This document shows positions 53,701 to 64,000 of a stretch of 64,000 nt of DNA, piece after piece. Source of the stretch: Pyrocephalus nanus (Eukaryota > Chordata > Aves > Passeriformes > Tyrannidae); contig CM076275.1 in assembly GCA_038380795.1 (NCBI GenBank), forward strand, positions 4,652,501 to 4,716,500, in the 5' to 3' direction. The position numbers were made by a program, and so were the translations under genes. Under the pieces are notes generated by a model, which did not search any database, was not told where the DNA came from, and worked only from the letters and a program-made list of their open reading frames with translations. Every line of letters starts with the position of its first letter. Within the stretch, counting starts at the first letter, position 1.

Positions 53701-56700
53701 TATGCTGCAAACCAAACAATTCCAGAAATACGGGATTGCTCCATAGCTGAGCTAACAATTAATTTCAGCTGTTGTGGAAAGCAACAGCAAACCTCTCTGG
53801 AGCTCAAGTTTCATCTTAGGGTGTTATCTGTGACCTGCTGTGTAACGGAGTTAGGTAGAAAGAGAGGATGACTAAAAGGGCACTGTCACTATTCAGTTAT
53901 AAATAAGAACAGTGAATGGTACCTGCCCAAAATAGTCATGGCTTCACCTTCATCACAGCACTTTAACAACTTCTCCATGTTGGCATCAAGTATGGCCAGT
54001 GACACCTGCAGGATAAACTTGATTCCCTCATAGAAGAAACAGTCGACGATGACCACGGCACTCTCGAAGGGCATCACACTGAGGAAGAGAGTGAGGAACC
54101 AGGAAAGGGAGATGGTGGAAATCACTCCCAGGTCCTGCATCTTTTCTGACAGCTGTGGAAGATACTCTCGTGTAAGTTCTTCAAAGATCCCCTGGTCCAC
54201 CAATGCACCTGAAACAGACAAAAGAAACAACAGTAGAACTCAAACTGGTGGTATCATGGTACTATACCCAAGCTAACCAAATACTAAACAACAGTGTGAG
54301 TTCACTTAATTTCATGTAAGTCTCCGAGAATCAGAACTAAAATTAGGACACTCATTTAATTTTCTTTTAGTTACTACATCTTCCTTGTTACTACAAGGTA
54401 GTTACTACCTTGGTAGCCTGTAGTGTCTCTTCCTATGTCTCCATCACACTCCTGCGACTTTAAATGGAACAGGGTTGTGCTTCCTCATCTTTAAAACTCT
54501 TTACATTTAATTAAGTCTGAACAACAAAATGCTCCTGGGAGATGCTGGTGCAACTGCAGCTGAAAATCCAGGCTCCAGCAGGAATTTGACAGAGACTCAC
54601 CCACTACTCTTGTGTTGTAGTAATCTGGCAGCATCCGCTCACACAAAGCCACCAGGAGCCAGAAAGCCTCTTCCTCGTTGCAGTAGAGCAGCAGCACCGA
54701 CGTGACAATGTTCATGGCCTGTGAGCCAGCACAGCAAAATACACAGGGACAGGAGAAAAACAAGAAGGTCTTCATGAAACCTCTGCCATTACAGACCAGC
54801 TAAACTTTAAAACCATGAATGCAGCAAACTGTCACTAAGAGTCACATGTATTTCCAGCTCTTATTGGTATCTGAGTCAATGGATGCCCTTAAACCAATGC
54901 ACCTTCCTGTTTTCAGTTCCTCTTTTTGTGAGGCAGCAAATAATATGGTGACCTTTAGTCAAGCACTTTCAGAAAACAATGTGAGTAAGAATAATTTTCA
55001 GAGTTTTCATAAAAAGCTTGGTAACAATTTGGTCAAAACAGAACATAATGAGAACCTCCAATACCACAGCAATACACAAAATGAACCTGAATTTCCACCA
55101 AGTTGTTTCACAAACCAGCAACTGGCTTAATTTTCAATATAGCGCCCATGTGCAACACTACTTATTTAATGGCTCTTTTTAATGAAACTAGAAGATGTTT
55201 TTGCTGAACTGTGGAAAGCTCTGGCAGGAAAACTAGTAAAGGCTCTGACATTACATCTAACAACCATATGAAAAGTCTATTTAAATGTTCAAAAGGTATT
55301 TAAGAGATGTTGCAACATAACAACTTCTTTCCTACTGTCCCACCACCACATGGACAGCACGAAGGAAAAGCTCGAAACTGAACAAAAAAATTGCAGAAAA
55401 CAACCAAGTCAATCATGGTCACTGTGTAGGACTAACAAGGTCAAGACTTCCTTCTTACCTGACAGTACCCAATTGTTGGATTTCTGAATGCATAAGCTGT
55501 TAAGACTCTCCGGAGGGCAGCAATTCCCAGCTCATTTTGGAAGGCAGGATGTTCCGGCATAGAGCGGTGCAGATCTCGCTCAATTTCCTCTGTAGCGAGG
55601 TTGTACTTTCCCATTGACTTTTCCACAAGATCTGCATAGTAACCAGGATGAGTCACCATCTCGTTCCAAGCCCCTGAAATGGCAAATATTACTTTACCTC
55701 TGGAGCTTTGGAATACTGATTTAATGCCCACGGTTTCAGAGATGAGGGAGCCAAGAAGCACCGCATGAACTCATCAACTACAAACAGATGTGAAAGTATG
55801 GGGAAAAAGTCATTATTAAATCACTTTGTTAGAGTCCAGGTTCCAACACTGAAACACAGACAAATGAGGCCAAGCAGCTACTAGGCTCATAGAGAAAGTT
55901 ATCTCATGACTGTTATGACTGTATTTTTGGCAAAAAACCCACCATGAAGTATCATTCAGGTGGAGTCAAGTTGTCATTAATTTCTTCTGAAATGAGCTAA
56001 GATTCATACCTTTTCCCTAGAGATGAGCAGAAAGCTTACTCTTGCTAGCTGTCAAAATATCCAGCAGAACATCCTACCTGAGAAGAGGAGCCACAGCTCT
56101 CCACGAAGGTTCTCTGGGATTCCTTTTTGCACCAGCTCCCTCGTCTTGGCAGTGCGGTACATACACATCCCTCGCCCATATTCAAAGAAATGAATGTTCC
56201 AAGACTCTTCCTTCATCTTCTCCTTTGCCTTCATAGGAACAAATATGGCTATTTTAGCAGATTAATGCATTTTTATGTTTGTAGGACAGGTGATTTCTGC
56301 ATATACTCAGGCCTGCACTTCACATGAGAAATGCATTGTGACATTTAAATCTTCTCTTTTTTTTTTGCTGAAGGGTGTAATATGCAAATCTCCCCTGTTC
56401 TGAGTAATTTCTGACCTTGCTTAAAGTCAAGTCTTTCCAACACTAACATGGGCTGTGCAATGGCACTACACCTTGTAAATCTCCACATAAATGCAAGCAG
56501 AAGCGTGGACTATGATGATTAATTAATAAGCAGAGATACCAGTTCTCTGCTCTCCTGATCCAAAGAAAAGTAGTTCTTGACAGCCATGAATTCCCATCCC
56601 ATAACACTGGTAATACTAATTTCTCAGCCTCTAGTCAACTATCTCAGGTGTGTCAGTACTGACAAAGTAAGCTGAGGGTTAGGTTCCATCTCTGCAGCGC

Positions 56701-59700
56701 TATCCCTGTGACAGACACAGCAGTGACACTGCAGGACTGACCAGGGACAAAATGCATTTTCACTCTTTGAGAAGACCCAGGAAATCTGCAACCTACTGCC
56801 AACTTTTTAAAGTTAATTGTTTTACATTAAAATATTACTTACCCCTTTGGGTCCAGAGAGCTCCTCAGAGTTCCTTCTGAAGAGTTTGAGCAGTCCCTGT
56901 GAGGCTGTTGGCACTTCCCCAGCACAGAAGTTGACGGGTCGATGGCCGAGAGCAGACATGGGGCTGATGGCCAGAGGGCTGCTGGAAGGCAGCTCTGGAA
57001 CCTCCTGAACAACAGAACAGAAAGTGTCTGAGCTCAGGCTGTCTCCTCCTCTGCTAATGGCCAGCAGAGACAGCACTGGCTGGTAACAAGCTCTGCTAAC
57101 ACACTGTAAGGAGCACTGCTCTGAAAAGTTCCTCCCAGTTATTTCCTTAGTACCTCGCAACTGGCATCAGCCAAATTCCACTTCCACTCCCTGTCGATGC
57201 CACATGGTTTCTTGGATGGTGTTCTCTGCAGGAAGTCAGAGATTCTCTGCACCAAGAAATCTCGGTCTTTCAGGTTGGCAAAGAAGAAAGTCATTTTACT
57301 TTTAGTGCTGATGGACAGAGGGCTGGGCAAGACGCTGGAACTATCTGCTTTCTCAACTATTGTCACCTAGAACACAAAGACAAGGGCCATTTGGATCTAG
57401 CCCGTTTCTCCATCATCTACAAAGCACAGCACAAAAGACAGAAGCACACGAAAGACAAGAAAGGCCTGCGGTCTCAATATACGGCTAAGAAATCCCCACC
57501 TCCCTGAGAGGAATGATGAGATGACAGGCCTCCTCTGCCCTGCTGGCAAAACAGATGTAATTGTTGGAAACAAACATCTGGCCAGGAATATGGGTCTTGT
57601 TGAATGGTGTCCACAAGGTGCAGTCTGTATGTCCATCCAGGCATTCATCCTTGGGCAACCGGAAAGTGGCACGGTAGCACTCGTTTTTGGCTCGAGCATC
57701 CAGGTCTCTGGGGAAAAGGAAAGGGTAGTACCCACAGGTTTTTCTTCCTCACTTGAAAAACCCACTCAAACACTGATGCTAATTTCCAATCACAACCTTC
57801 AGACTGTACTGTGTATTCTCAGTATTCCTTTCTCTAACTGAAATGACATCCTGACTCCTTTTTCAGACATGCCTCACCGACAAGGTATGTCCTGCAATGC
57901 AAGATAAAATATGCAAGTGCATCTGCAAAACTTAAATGCTACATCTACACTACAGAGAACAGTGGGAGGATTTTTTTACAATACAAATCTATGTTACCTT
58001 AAACTTCAGACAAAGGGACCAGTGAAATTTTCTTCTTTCACTTTTTTAACATAGGATTTTCAGCAGGTTCTAGCTGAAAAATCCTTTTAATAGTGCCTAG
58101 TCATGCATGAGAAAGTCACAAGGGTGTGTGTAAATTCAGCTCCAGTTGGGGATGGGAACAAAAGACAGCAGGCAGAGGGCTAATGGCTGAAATAAGTGAT
58201 GCAATCCCTAGAGCAAGAAAACCCCCAGTGGCACCTGGGAGCTACAAAGTAATGCAGATTTATTATTACAATCCTCTACTGTCTTTTATCTTTTCTCACT
58301 GCTGCAAACATATACCTTTTTAATGCAGAGATGTTCTTAAGAGGCTTCCTGGGCTTTGGGAGAGACTTGTCCTGCAGGAAGCTCTCGTTATCCAGCAGCT
58401 GCCGCATGGCAATGTTGGCCAACTGCTCCATCAGCTTGAATGTCTCGTTGATGTTGAGGAACATGGAAAAATAGAGTTCACTGTCCCTCGTGTTTACCTT
58501 AATGCACTCAGGGAACAGCAGTGTAGCATTTTTTTCTAGCTGGGTTACATCCACCCACTGGATCACCAGTGTAACTGGGGAAAAAAATTAAAAAATACTG
58601 TTATTACAATTTGAGGCAAAACAGCAATCAATCAGAAATGAAGGTTAGGCAGCTACCAAGCTCTCAGTGTAGCAACATTTTTCCCCCTCTTACACATGGG
58701 CAATTCTTTTCTTCATACTTTTGCTGGGTTCTCCAAAAATACTCAGAAATAATCTTTGGGATTTAAGTAGACTAGAAATAATGCAGTTCCAAAAGGACTA
58801 TCTCCCATCCAGTAAATGCTTTCAACTACAATTACTCAAGTTTTCATTAATTCTTTCCAGCAAATTAGCTCTGCACTCAGGAGCTCAAGCTTTGTAAATA
58901 TGGGGTCCTGGCAGGTGTACCAGATAAAACTCACCAAGGTAAAAATACTCCTTGGTTCTCTAATCCAGTCTGAGTAAAACTTGTAAAAAGTAATCCAATT
59001 TGAATAAAACTTGAGCACATCTTGAGAAATGTTTTGAAAAATGACTCAAGCATTCAGTATAAACAGCCTGTGAGAGCAATCTATGGGCTGAGCCAGAGCT
59101 GAAGGATTCCTAAAAGGAAAAAAACTGTCAGCCTAAAAAGGAGTTCACACAAAACATCAACTGCTTCAAAACGATCGTGGGAAATGACAGAAAAACAACT
59201 TGCAGGATCATAACTCACCCTCTTTGCCCAGTAGGAAAGAGTAGAAACAGAGGTGATTGACAGTGAGGTACAGCCAACCCTGCCTGGGTACCCGTCCCTT
59301 CCAATAGCTGCAGGAATAGTAATTGACCAACTTCTCCACCTCGGGCATCCCAAACTGCTTCCGCATCTTCAGTTCGGCCTCTTTGAATTTACCTGGATCC
59401 TCTTCACTCTGGGGCTGCTCGTTCTTGTTCTCTTCAGCAATAATGCCCTGAAAGGACATGGGAGGAGAGAGGGAAGAAGTGGAAGGGAACCTGCCTGCTG
59501 ACAGGCAGGATGTACAGCAAAGGGTCACAGCAGCAATCCGGAAGACACAAAGAAGAAACAGGACCCAGCAGTTTCAGTCCTGTCACGTCAGAGAAACAGG
59601 AAAGACAAGCAGAAAGGGCAGTCAGATAATGTGCGAGTCTGGGATCTGGATCTACACCTGAGCACGTGCCACAAGCACTCATGTTTAACATTTGACTGAG

Positions 59701-62700
59701 CTCCTCATGGCTGGCCTGGGAACACCTGGAACACCCTGCAGGAGAACTGGAATCTCTTTTCCCTCACATACACGCTTCTCCAACGGGAAGCTGATCATCT
59801 ACCAGGAAGGGCAGAATTCTGCAGTCTGTCAGATCCTGACTGGCCAGAAGGAAAAACAAATGACCACAATCTCTCTCACGCACAGAAAATACAAAGAATC
59901 TGACAGGAGAGTTGAAAAAGACTCAAATTTCTGCCGTTCAATAAAGAACTGTATTTATAAACTTTTACACCAAAGGATTTGTGGGCTGAGAATCTGAAGT
60001 GTGTTAAGTGCACAACAAGAGTCACCTGTCTGACTAGAAAGACAGTGGAAGTTGGGGTGCAGTTCCTTTCCCCAGATGCCTTTCAGACCAGTGTGGCAGG
60101 GCAAGGACTTTGCTTGCAAACTAGAATTCTCTCTCCTGCATTTGTTGCTAGGTGAGCCCTTATCAAACATTCTTCCTGCATCAAATTTAGAGAAATTTAA
60201 ATAGAATTTAAAGAGGTATTACACTGTAACTAGTAGGAGCATCAAAAACAGGCTGTTCCTTGAGATCTACTGGTCACACCTTTCCCCCCCAAACACATTC
60301 GTCCAGTTCTGATTGTGACCTGTTGTTGACAACGCTGTGTGTGTTCCATGACAACTTCATAGCTATGCATGACTGAAAAGGATAAAAAATGATTAAAAAA
60401 TCCTCAAAACCATCTCCCCATTCTCAGGATCTGGAAGTCCTGCAGGGAAACTTGTCACTTACATGAATCTTGCCCTTGACAAAGGTGGTGATATCTTCTT
60501 CATTGTCAAAGATGGACAGAGTCTGCAGTAAGTTATTTTCCAGCCACTCCCAGTGCTTTGTGATCTCTTTACGAGACGAGCCTAGTTAAGGGCAGAAAGA
60601 TGATGAGAAGAGCAAGGAAAAAAATTAAAACAAGGTCTTTTTTCCTCCAAGTTCACAGCAGGAAACTAATAACTACTGAACAGTGATCAGGATAAATCAA
60701 ACACACCGACTGTGTACATGTCAAGGATATTTTATGTACACCAACATTATGTTTCTGATAAAATGTCCCCACTGCCACCAAGGATAACGAGCACACGACC
60801 AACAGATCATCCTATTTGCCAGTGCACACCAAAGACAGCTTTTTTCCCCAGACAAAAGGCATTCTTATGTTCCAGTTAAGAAGTACTCTCTTATTCCTGG
60901 TATTCTGGAACAAAAATAATGAACTATCAGAAGTACCTTGAAATCTGAGAACAACTGAAGTTTTTACATTTACAAAGAGGTTCCATTTCCCAGGGGCAAT
61001 GGTCAGCAGAGAGCACACAATTCCAAACCAAAGAGCAACCAAAATATTTATGTCAGAAAGTTCTCTGCTTTCTTAAAAAAACCCACAAACAACTTCTCAG
61101 CAAACTTTATATCAAATACTTAGCTGTCTTTAACCACACAGTGCACAACACTTCACAAAGGATAAGCTTCAACCTGTAACAAAAACTAAAGAACTCTCCT
61201 ACAGAAAGTTGCCTTAGTTAGTTGCCATTAATCATTTCAAAGATTTGTGTTTGCTAAAAGGTTTCTTCCCCTCTATTGACAGCTATCACTATATTGTTGG
61301 CATAGAACCTCCCTGCAGAGGGCTATGAATTTGAGTTTGTGTGTCCAGCCCAATGGATTAGACAACAAATGTGGATAAGTTTACTTGACATCTCTCCCAG
61401 CATCTGACAACATTTCTAGAGCACAAATTATTTTGAGTAATACAAAATGGTTTATTTTAAGGGCACAGAATTGTTGGGGTTTTTTTGTGAAAAAACCCCA
61501 CAGGTTCAGCAACAACAGCCAGGGAATGAAGTCTGCATCCTGTTTTGTTTCATGAGCTGCATCTCCCACCAAGTGACAGCAGAGAAATTGCTAAAATAAG
61601 CCTGGCCTCAATAACTGACATCTTTATAAGAACAACATTAGAATAACATGCATGAAGGAGTAAAAGTCTGCAGTTCCTACAAAGAGGGTTATAAGAACAC
61701 AGTGCTGAAAGGCTGAAAACTGCATGTGTGACCACACTGCTGCCCACTAGCATTTAGACACAATAAATTGCAAATAAAATATTTGCATTTTTCAACTGGA
61801 GAGCCATATACATTTACAACTTTAAATGAATACCAGTACTCTTACTTCCACAGCAAAATGAGAACCAGATTTGATAAAAAAATACTTTGGCTGAAGACAA
61901 CACATTTATTCCAGTAGAATAATTCATCAAATTCCATTTGGGTGTTACTCAACCCATCCCACTTTCCCAGGCTGCACTGTTTAAAAGGAACTGAGATACA
62001 CAGGGTATCAACTAAAACACTCCTGAAATTGTTCAAAAATAACACACTTATTGAGATACTATAAAATTACAGACCTGCACTGCATGGGGCCACTAAATAT
62101 TCTGCTTTTTTCTGTGCAGTTTCTGACCTGCCATTTTGTTTTCTGTCTTTCTTACTCCCTGCCTCCACCCTCCTCAAAAGGGAAGCTGAGTTTCTGTGAA
62201 ACACAGCAATCTCTAAACATCTCATCTGCAAAATTTAAGTGGCTCTGCAAGGGACAATATTGTGTTGGTTGCCTTTGGGAGAAGGTGGGAACAGGAAAAA
62301 CAAGACACCAATATCTGTGGGCTCAGCAAATGATTCTTTCATTATATGATTTTATGTTTCAACCACAAAGTGAGATATGAAGATTCTCATTATAAACAAA
62401 GTTGGTCTAACAAACATGCCTGAAGATATTTTCTCTTTAGCAAGCATCAGGACCTAAAGCCTTGATCAGAGCTCACCACTAGACAGCTGCACCATTATAT
62501 TCCAATACAGCAGTTACATTTCTCGAGTAAAAGAGGCCAAATATGACTGATGCTGAAAAAATACTATTCTAATATATTTCACAGGCCAGAAATACAGAAA
62601 AAAGAAAATCGGACCAAGACAGTAGAGATTCTCCAAAGAGTCTCTGGCACCTTGCAGAACACTACATGTTCCCAACTTGTGCCAATCTCCTGGTAAGCAG

Positions 62701-63147
62701 GTTTGGCACAACATTCACCATCCCACAGTGTCATCATGGCTTTATCCTCTGAACAATCTCACTATGACATTGCAAACAGGTACCTCTTGGAAGAAAGAAA
62801 ATTCCTAACATCTGCAGCAACAGAACCTTTTGCAGAGCCTTCAGTTCCTCAGCTGCAGTTTGAACAACACTGAGAAGTTCTGTCATTTCTGGCATTTTTC
62901 ACCACCCCATCAGAAGATCCAGACAGTTTCCTGAGCACTCACAGGATGTTCTCATGTGGGATAACTGAACATCTGAACCAAAAAGGGCAACAGAATAACC
63001 CAAATCCAGTCCCCAGTAAGTCACATCAGCACGTACCACAGGCCACTGCCCAGTACACTTGAGAGTCCTGAGTCTGGTGCAGGATCCGGTACGGGGCAAC
63101 TCTGGCACTGGAATCCAAAACCACGTCTAGGGTTCCCACAAGGAGAC
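47023..63147 (-). CDS. TBC1D9B: TBC1D9B (TBC domain family member 9B), all but the first exon
   Basis: Rab GTPase-activating protein with GRAM-GRAM-TBC-EF-hand layout, reported as a Rab11a GAP on recycling endosomes and linked to autophagy. Coding exons in transcript order: 63,037-63,147; 60,463-60,581; 59,219-59,447; 58,316-58,574; 57,500-57,707; 57,154-57,366; 56,843-57,004; 56,078-56,228; 55,459-55,673; 54,601-54,718; 53,923-54,208; 53,243-53,372; 52,942-53,040; 52,209-52,277; 51,196-51,436; 50,843-50,908; 50,617-50,688; a cassette at 50,152-50,202; 49,043-49,090; 48,491-48,597; 47,023-47,715. All junctions are GT-AG and phases join. Without the cassette there are 3,596 nt, about 1,197 residues plus stop. 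The first exon (about 40 residues in human) lies right of the window. It is distinguished from TBC1D9 by close agreement with human TBC1D9B, for example [17 protein letters not shown] and [13 protein letters not shown]. Confidence 0.95.
50152..50202 (-). CDS. TBC1D9B: TBC1D9B 51-nt cassette exon
   Basis: On the reverse strand a pyrimidine-rich acceptor (TTTTTCTGCTGCTCAAG) precedes a 51-nt open stretch ending CAAG/GTCAGT. Joined in phase with its neighbours (previous exon ends with one base G), it reads [17 protein letters not shown]. This aligns without gaps to the 17-residue alternative segment of human TBC1D9B (ASPLASDLDLFLPWEAQ), with eight identities and the same length and phase. Human transcripts include or skip this exon. 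It is too short to stand out as an open frame, and its use in this species is inferred. Confidence 0.75.
51196..51436 (-). other. TBC1D9B: TBC1D9B EF-hand exon
   Basis: Encodes [20 protein letters not shown] followed by a single EF-hand loop [12 protein letters not shown], which keeps acidic or polar ligands at positions 1, 3, 5 and 12 and so could bind calcium. The [16 protein letters not shown] stretch before it is GC-rich and alanine-rich compared with human (CSRTMAGRR). Confidence 0.85.
53923..56228 (-). other. TBC1D9B: TBC1D9B catalytic TBC (Rab-GAP) domain
   Basis: Four exons encode the GAP fold. Both catalytic fingers are present: the arginine finger motif IERDLHR in exon 55,459-55,673 and the glutamine finger YCQ at the end of the same exon. 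They are followed by [12 protein letters not shown] (54,601-54,718) and [19 protein letters not shown] with [17 protein letters not shown] (53,923-54,208). The protein is therefore predicted to be an active GAP. Confidence 0.9.
57154..60581 (-). other. TBC1D9B: TBC1D9B tandem GRAM domains
   Basis: Five exons encode two GRAM domains that in this family contact membrane lipid. The first is centred on [20 protein letters not shown] and [18 protein letters not shown] (exon 59,219-59,447). The second is on [18 protein letters not shown] and [19 protein letters not shown] (exon 57,500-57,707), running into [19 protein letters not shown] (57,154-57,366). Both match human almost residue for residue. 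Confidence 0.85.
60582..63036 (-). other. TBC1D9B: TBC1D9B intron 2
   Basis: 2.45-kb intron between the exon ending GCCTGTG/GT and the exon starting AG/GCTCG. AT-rich, with no recognisable exon, RNA gene or transposon. Confidence 0.75.
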
Positions 63148-64000
63148 CTAGGATGCAAAGAGAGAGAAATTAAGCAATCCAATACCAAAATGAAGAACTG
63201 GGTTAGGTAAAAATATAGGGTCATCACTACAGAAAAAGGCTGATGCTCCCAGTCTGCAGCTGTGATGGAAGAGCTTGGTCGAGAAAATGAAGACACACAT
63301 CCAGTCACTGCAGGTAAAATACCTATAAACCAACTGCAGCCTGTCCCCCTGGCAATTAAATGCCTACTAAACCTATTTATAATCCTCTGCCTTCTCTAGG
63401 ATAGTTTTCTAATGAAAGTGAAATGTATTTTCGTCTGTGGGGTTTCTGTTAAAAATAGTGATTTTTAAGGCTAACAAACTAAAAGATGTAAGAGTTTTCA
63501 ACACTGTATCTTTCAGCATCACCTATGCCAAAGTAGGTAAGATAACTCATCCAAAATAGAATCAAGTAGATCTAGAAAAACTGGTGCTCACAGATCTCAG
63601 GGACGTTTCTAGAAGTACTTTGACTAAACAAAGATGACAATGACTCAAAATTTGGTAATACAGAAGTTAAAATATTTTTTATATAATGTTCAATAAAAAA
63701 GGAGGCATTTCCAGAGTAAATGCTGACAAGTTCCCAGACTTTCTAAAGCAAATCCATTTTTTAATTAAGTCTATTTACTAGATAAATAAAATATCTAAGA
63801 TGATGCTTTGCTTTGTTACTCTAGATAACATACTGTGAGCATCTTTAATGCAAATTAATTTTGCAACACCCTCACGATTAAAAGCTTTCTAACATCAGAA
63901 CCTGGAGAGGGAGGAGGGTTGGCCCCACGGCTCAGCATCTGGCAGGCCCAGTCTCAATTCCCACCTTCCATGGTCTGGGTAAGCCTGAGCAAACTGTACT
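63148..64000 (-). other. TBC1D9B: 3' part of TBC1D9B intron 1
   Basis: Begins at the acceptor CATCCTAG/GTCTCC of the first exon seen and runs off the window. AT-rich. The last 75 bases look like part of an old tRNA-derived SINE (listed separately). The TBC1D9B promoter and start codon are not in this window. Confidence 0.8.
63925..64000 (+). mobile_element. Possible MIR-like SINE fragment at window edge
   Basis: CACGGCTCAGCATCTGGCAG followed by AGTCTCAATTCCCACCTT resembles the tRNA-like head of a SINE (A-box-like GGCTCAG and B-box-like GGTTCAATTCC), then TGGTCTGGGTAAGCCTGAG like the conserved tgtgaccttgggcaag core. It is cut by the window end. Confidence 0.35.

Larger units (their letters stand above)
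48598..56077 (-). other. TBC1D9B: TBC1D9B downstream introns
   Basis: Introns longer than 300 bp in this part of the gene: 48,598-49,042; 49,091-50,151; 51,437-52,208; 52,278-52,941; 53,373-53,922; 54,209-54,600; 54,719-55,458; 55,674-56,077. Apart from the 51-nt cassette exon noted separately, nothing functional is recognised in them. Further short introns lie between the remaining exons. Confidence 0.7.

Overview
This is vertebrate nuclear DNA, almost certainly from a bird. The coding signal is split into short exons with GT-AG introns, three promoters are CpG-rich, interspersed repeats are sparse, and the one clear transposon remnant is a CR1 LINE. From left to right the genes are MGAT4B (-), SQSTM1 (+), MRNIP (-) and TBC1D9B (-), the order I know from human 5q35. 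I cannot name the species. Exon boundaries were read by hand from splice motifs, phase continuity and remembered family sequences; no search was run.

Layout. Bases 1-28,467 are read as part of a very long first intron of MGAT4B, whose only exon in the window (start codon 28,562-28,564, reverse strand) lies in a CpG island at about 28.1-28.87 kb. The intron holds no exon I can support, but has a degraded CR1 (about 25.26-26.56 kb), traces of MIR-like SINEs, and AT-rich islands that look like conserved regulatory DNA. A TG-rich microsatellite (28.88-29.58 kb) borders the MGAT4B promoter. From 29.6 to 36.1 kb is the upstream flank of SQSTM1, with AP-1/NRF2-type sites. SQSTM1 (36,307-40,629) is complete: 8 coding exons, one frame, 453 residues. 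It converges on MRNIP (44,583 down to 41,300), also complete: 7 exons, 364 residues. A 330-bp purine tract follows. TBC1D9B then fills 45.4 kb to the right edge; 21 coding exons are present and the first exon lies outside.

How the genes relate. SQSTM1/p62 is the selective-autophagy receptor and KEAP1 partner. TBC1D9B is a Rab GTPase-activating protein linked to recycling endosomes and autophagy. MRNIP supports the MRE11-RAD50-NBS1 DNA-damage complex. MGAT4B is a Golgi N-glycan branching enzyme. They are conserved neighbours, not an operon-like system.

No previously undescribed gene system was found. The most useful observations are a 51-nt TBC1D9B cassette exon that matches the human alternative exon in length and phase, the architecture of the SQSTM1 promoter (TATA, initiator and three GC boxes 21-22 bp apart), and a textbook antioxidant response element about 2 kb upstream of SQSTM1.
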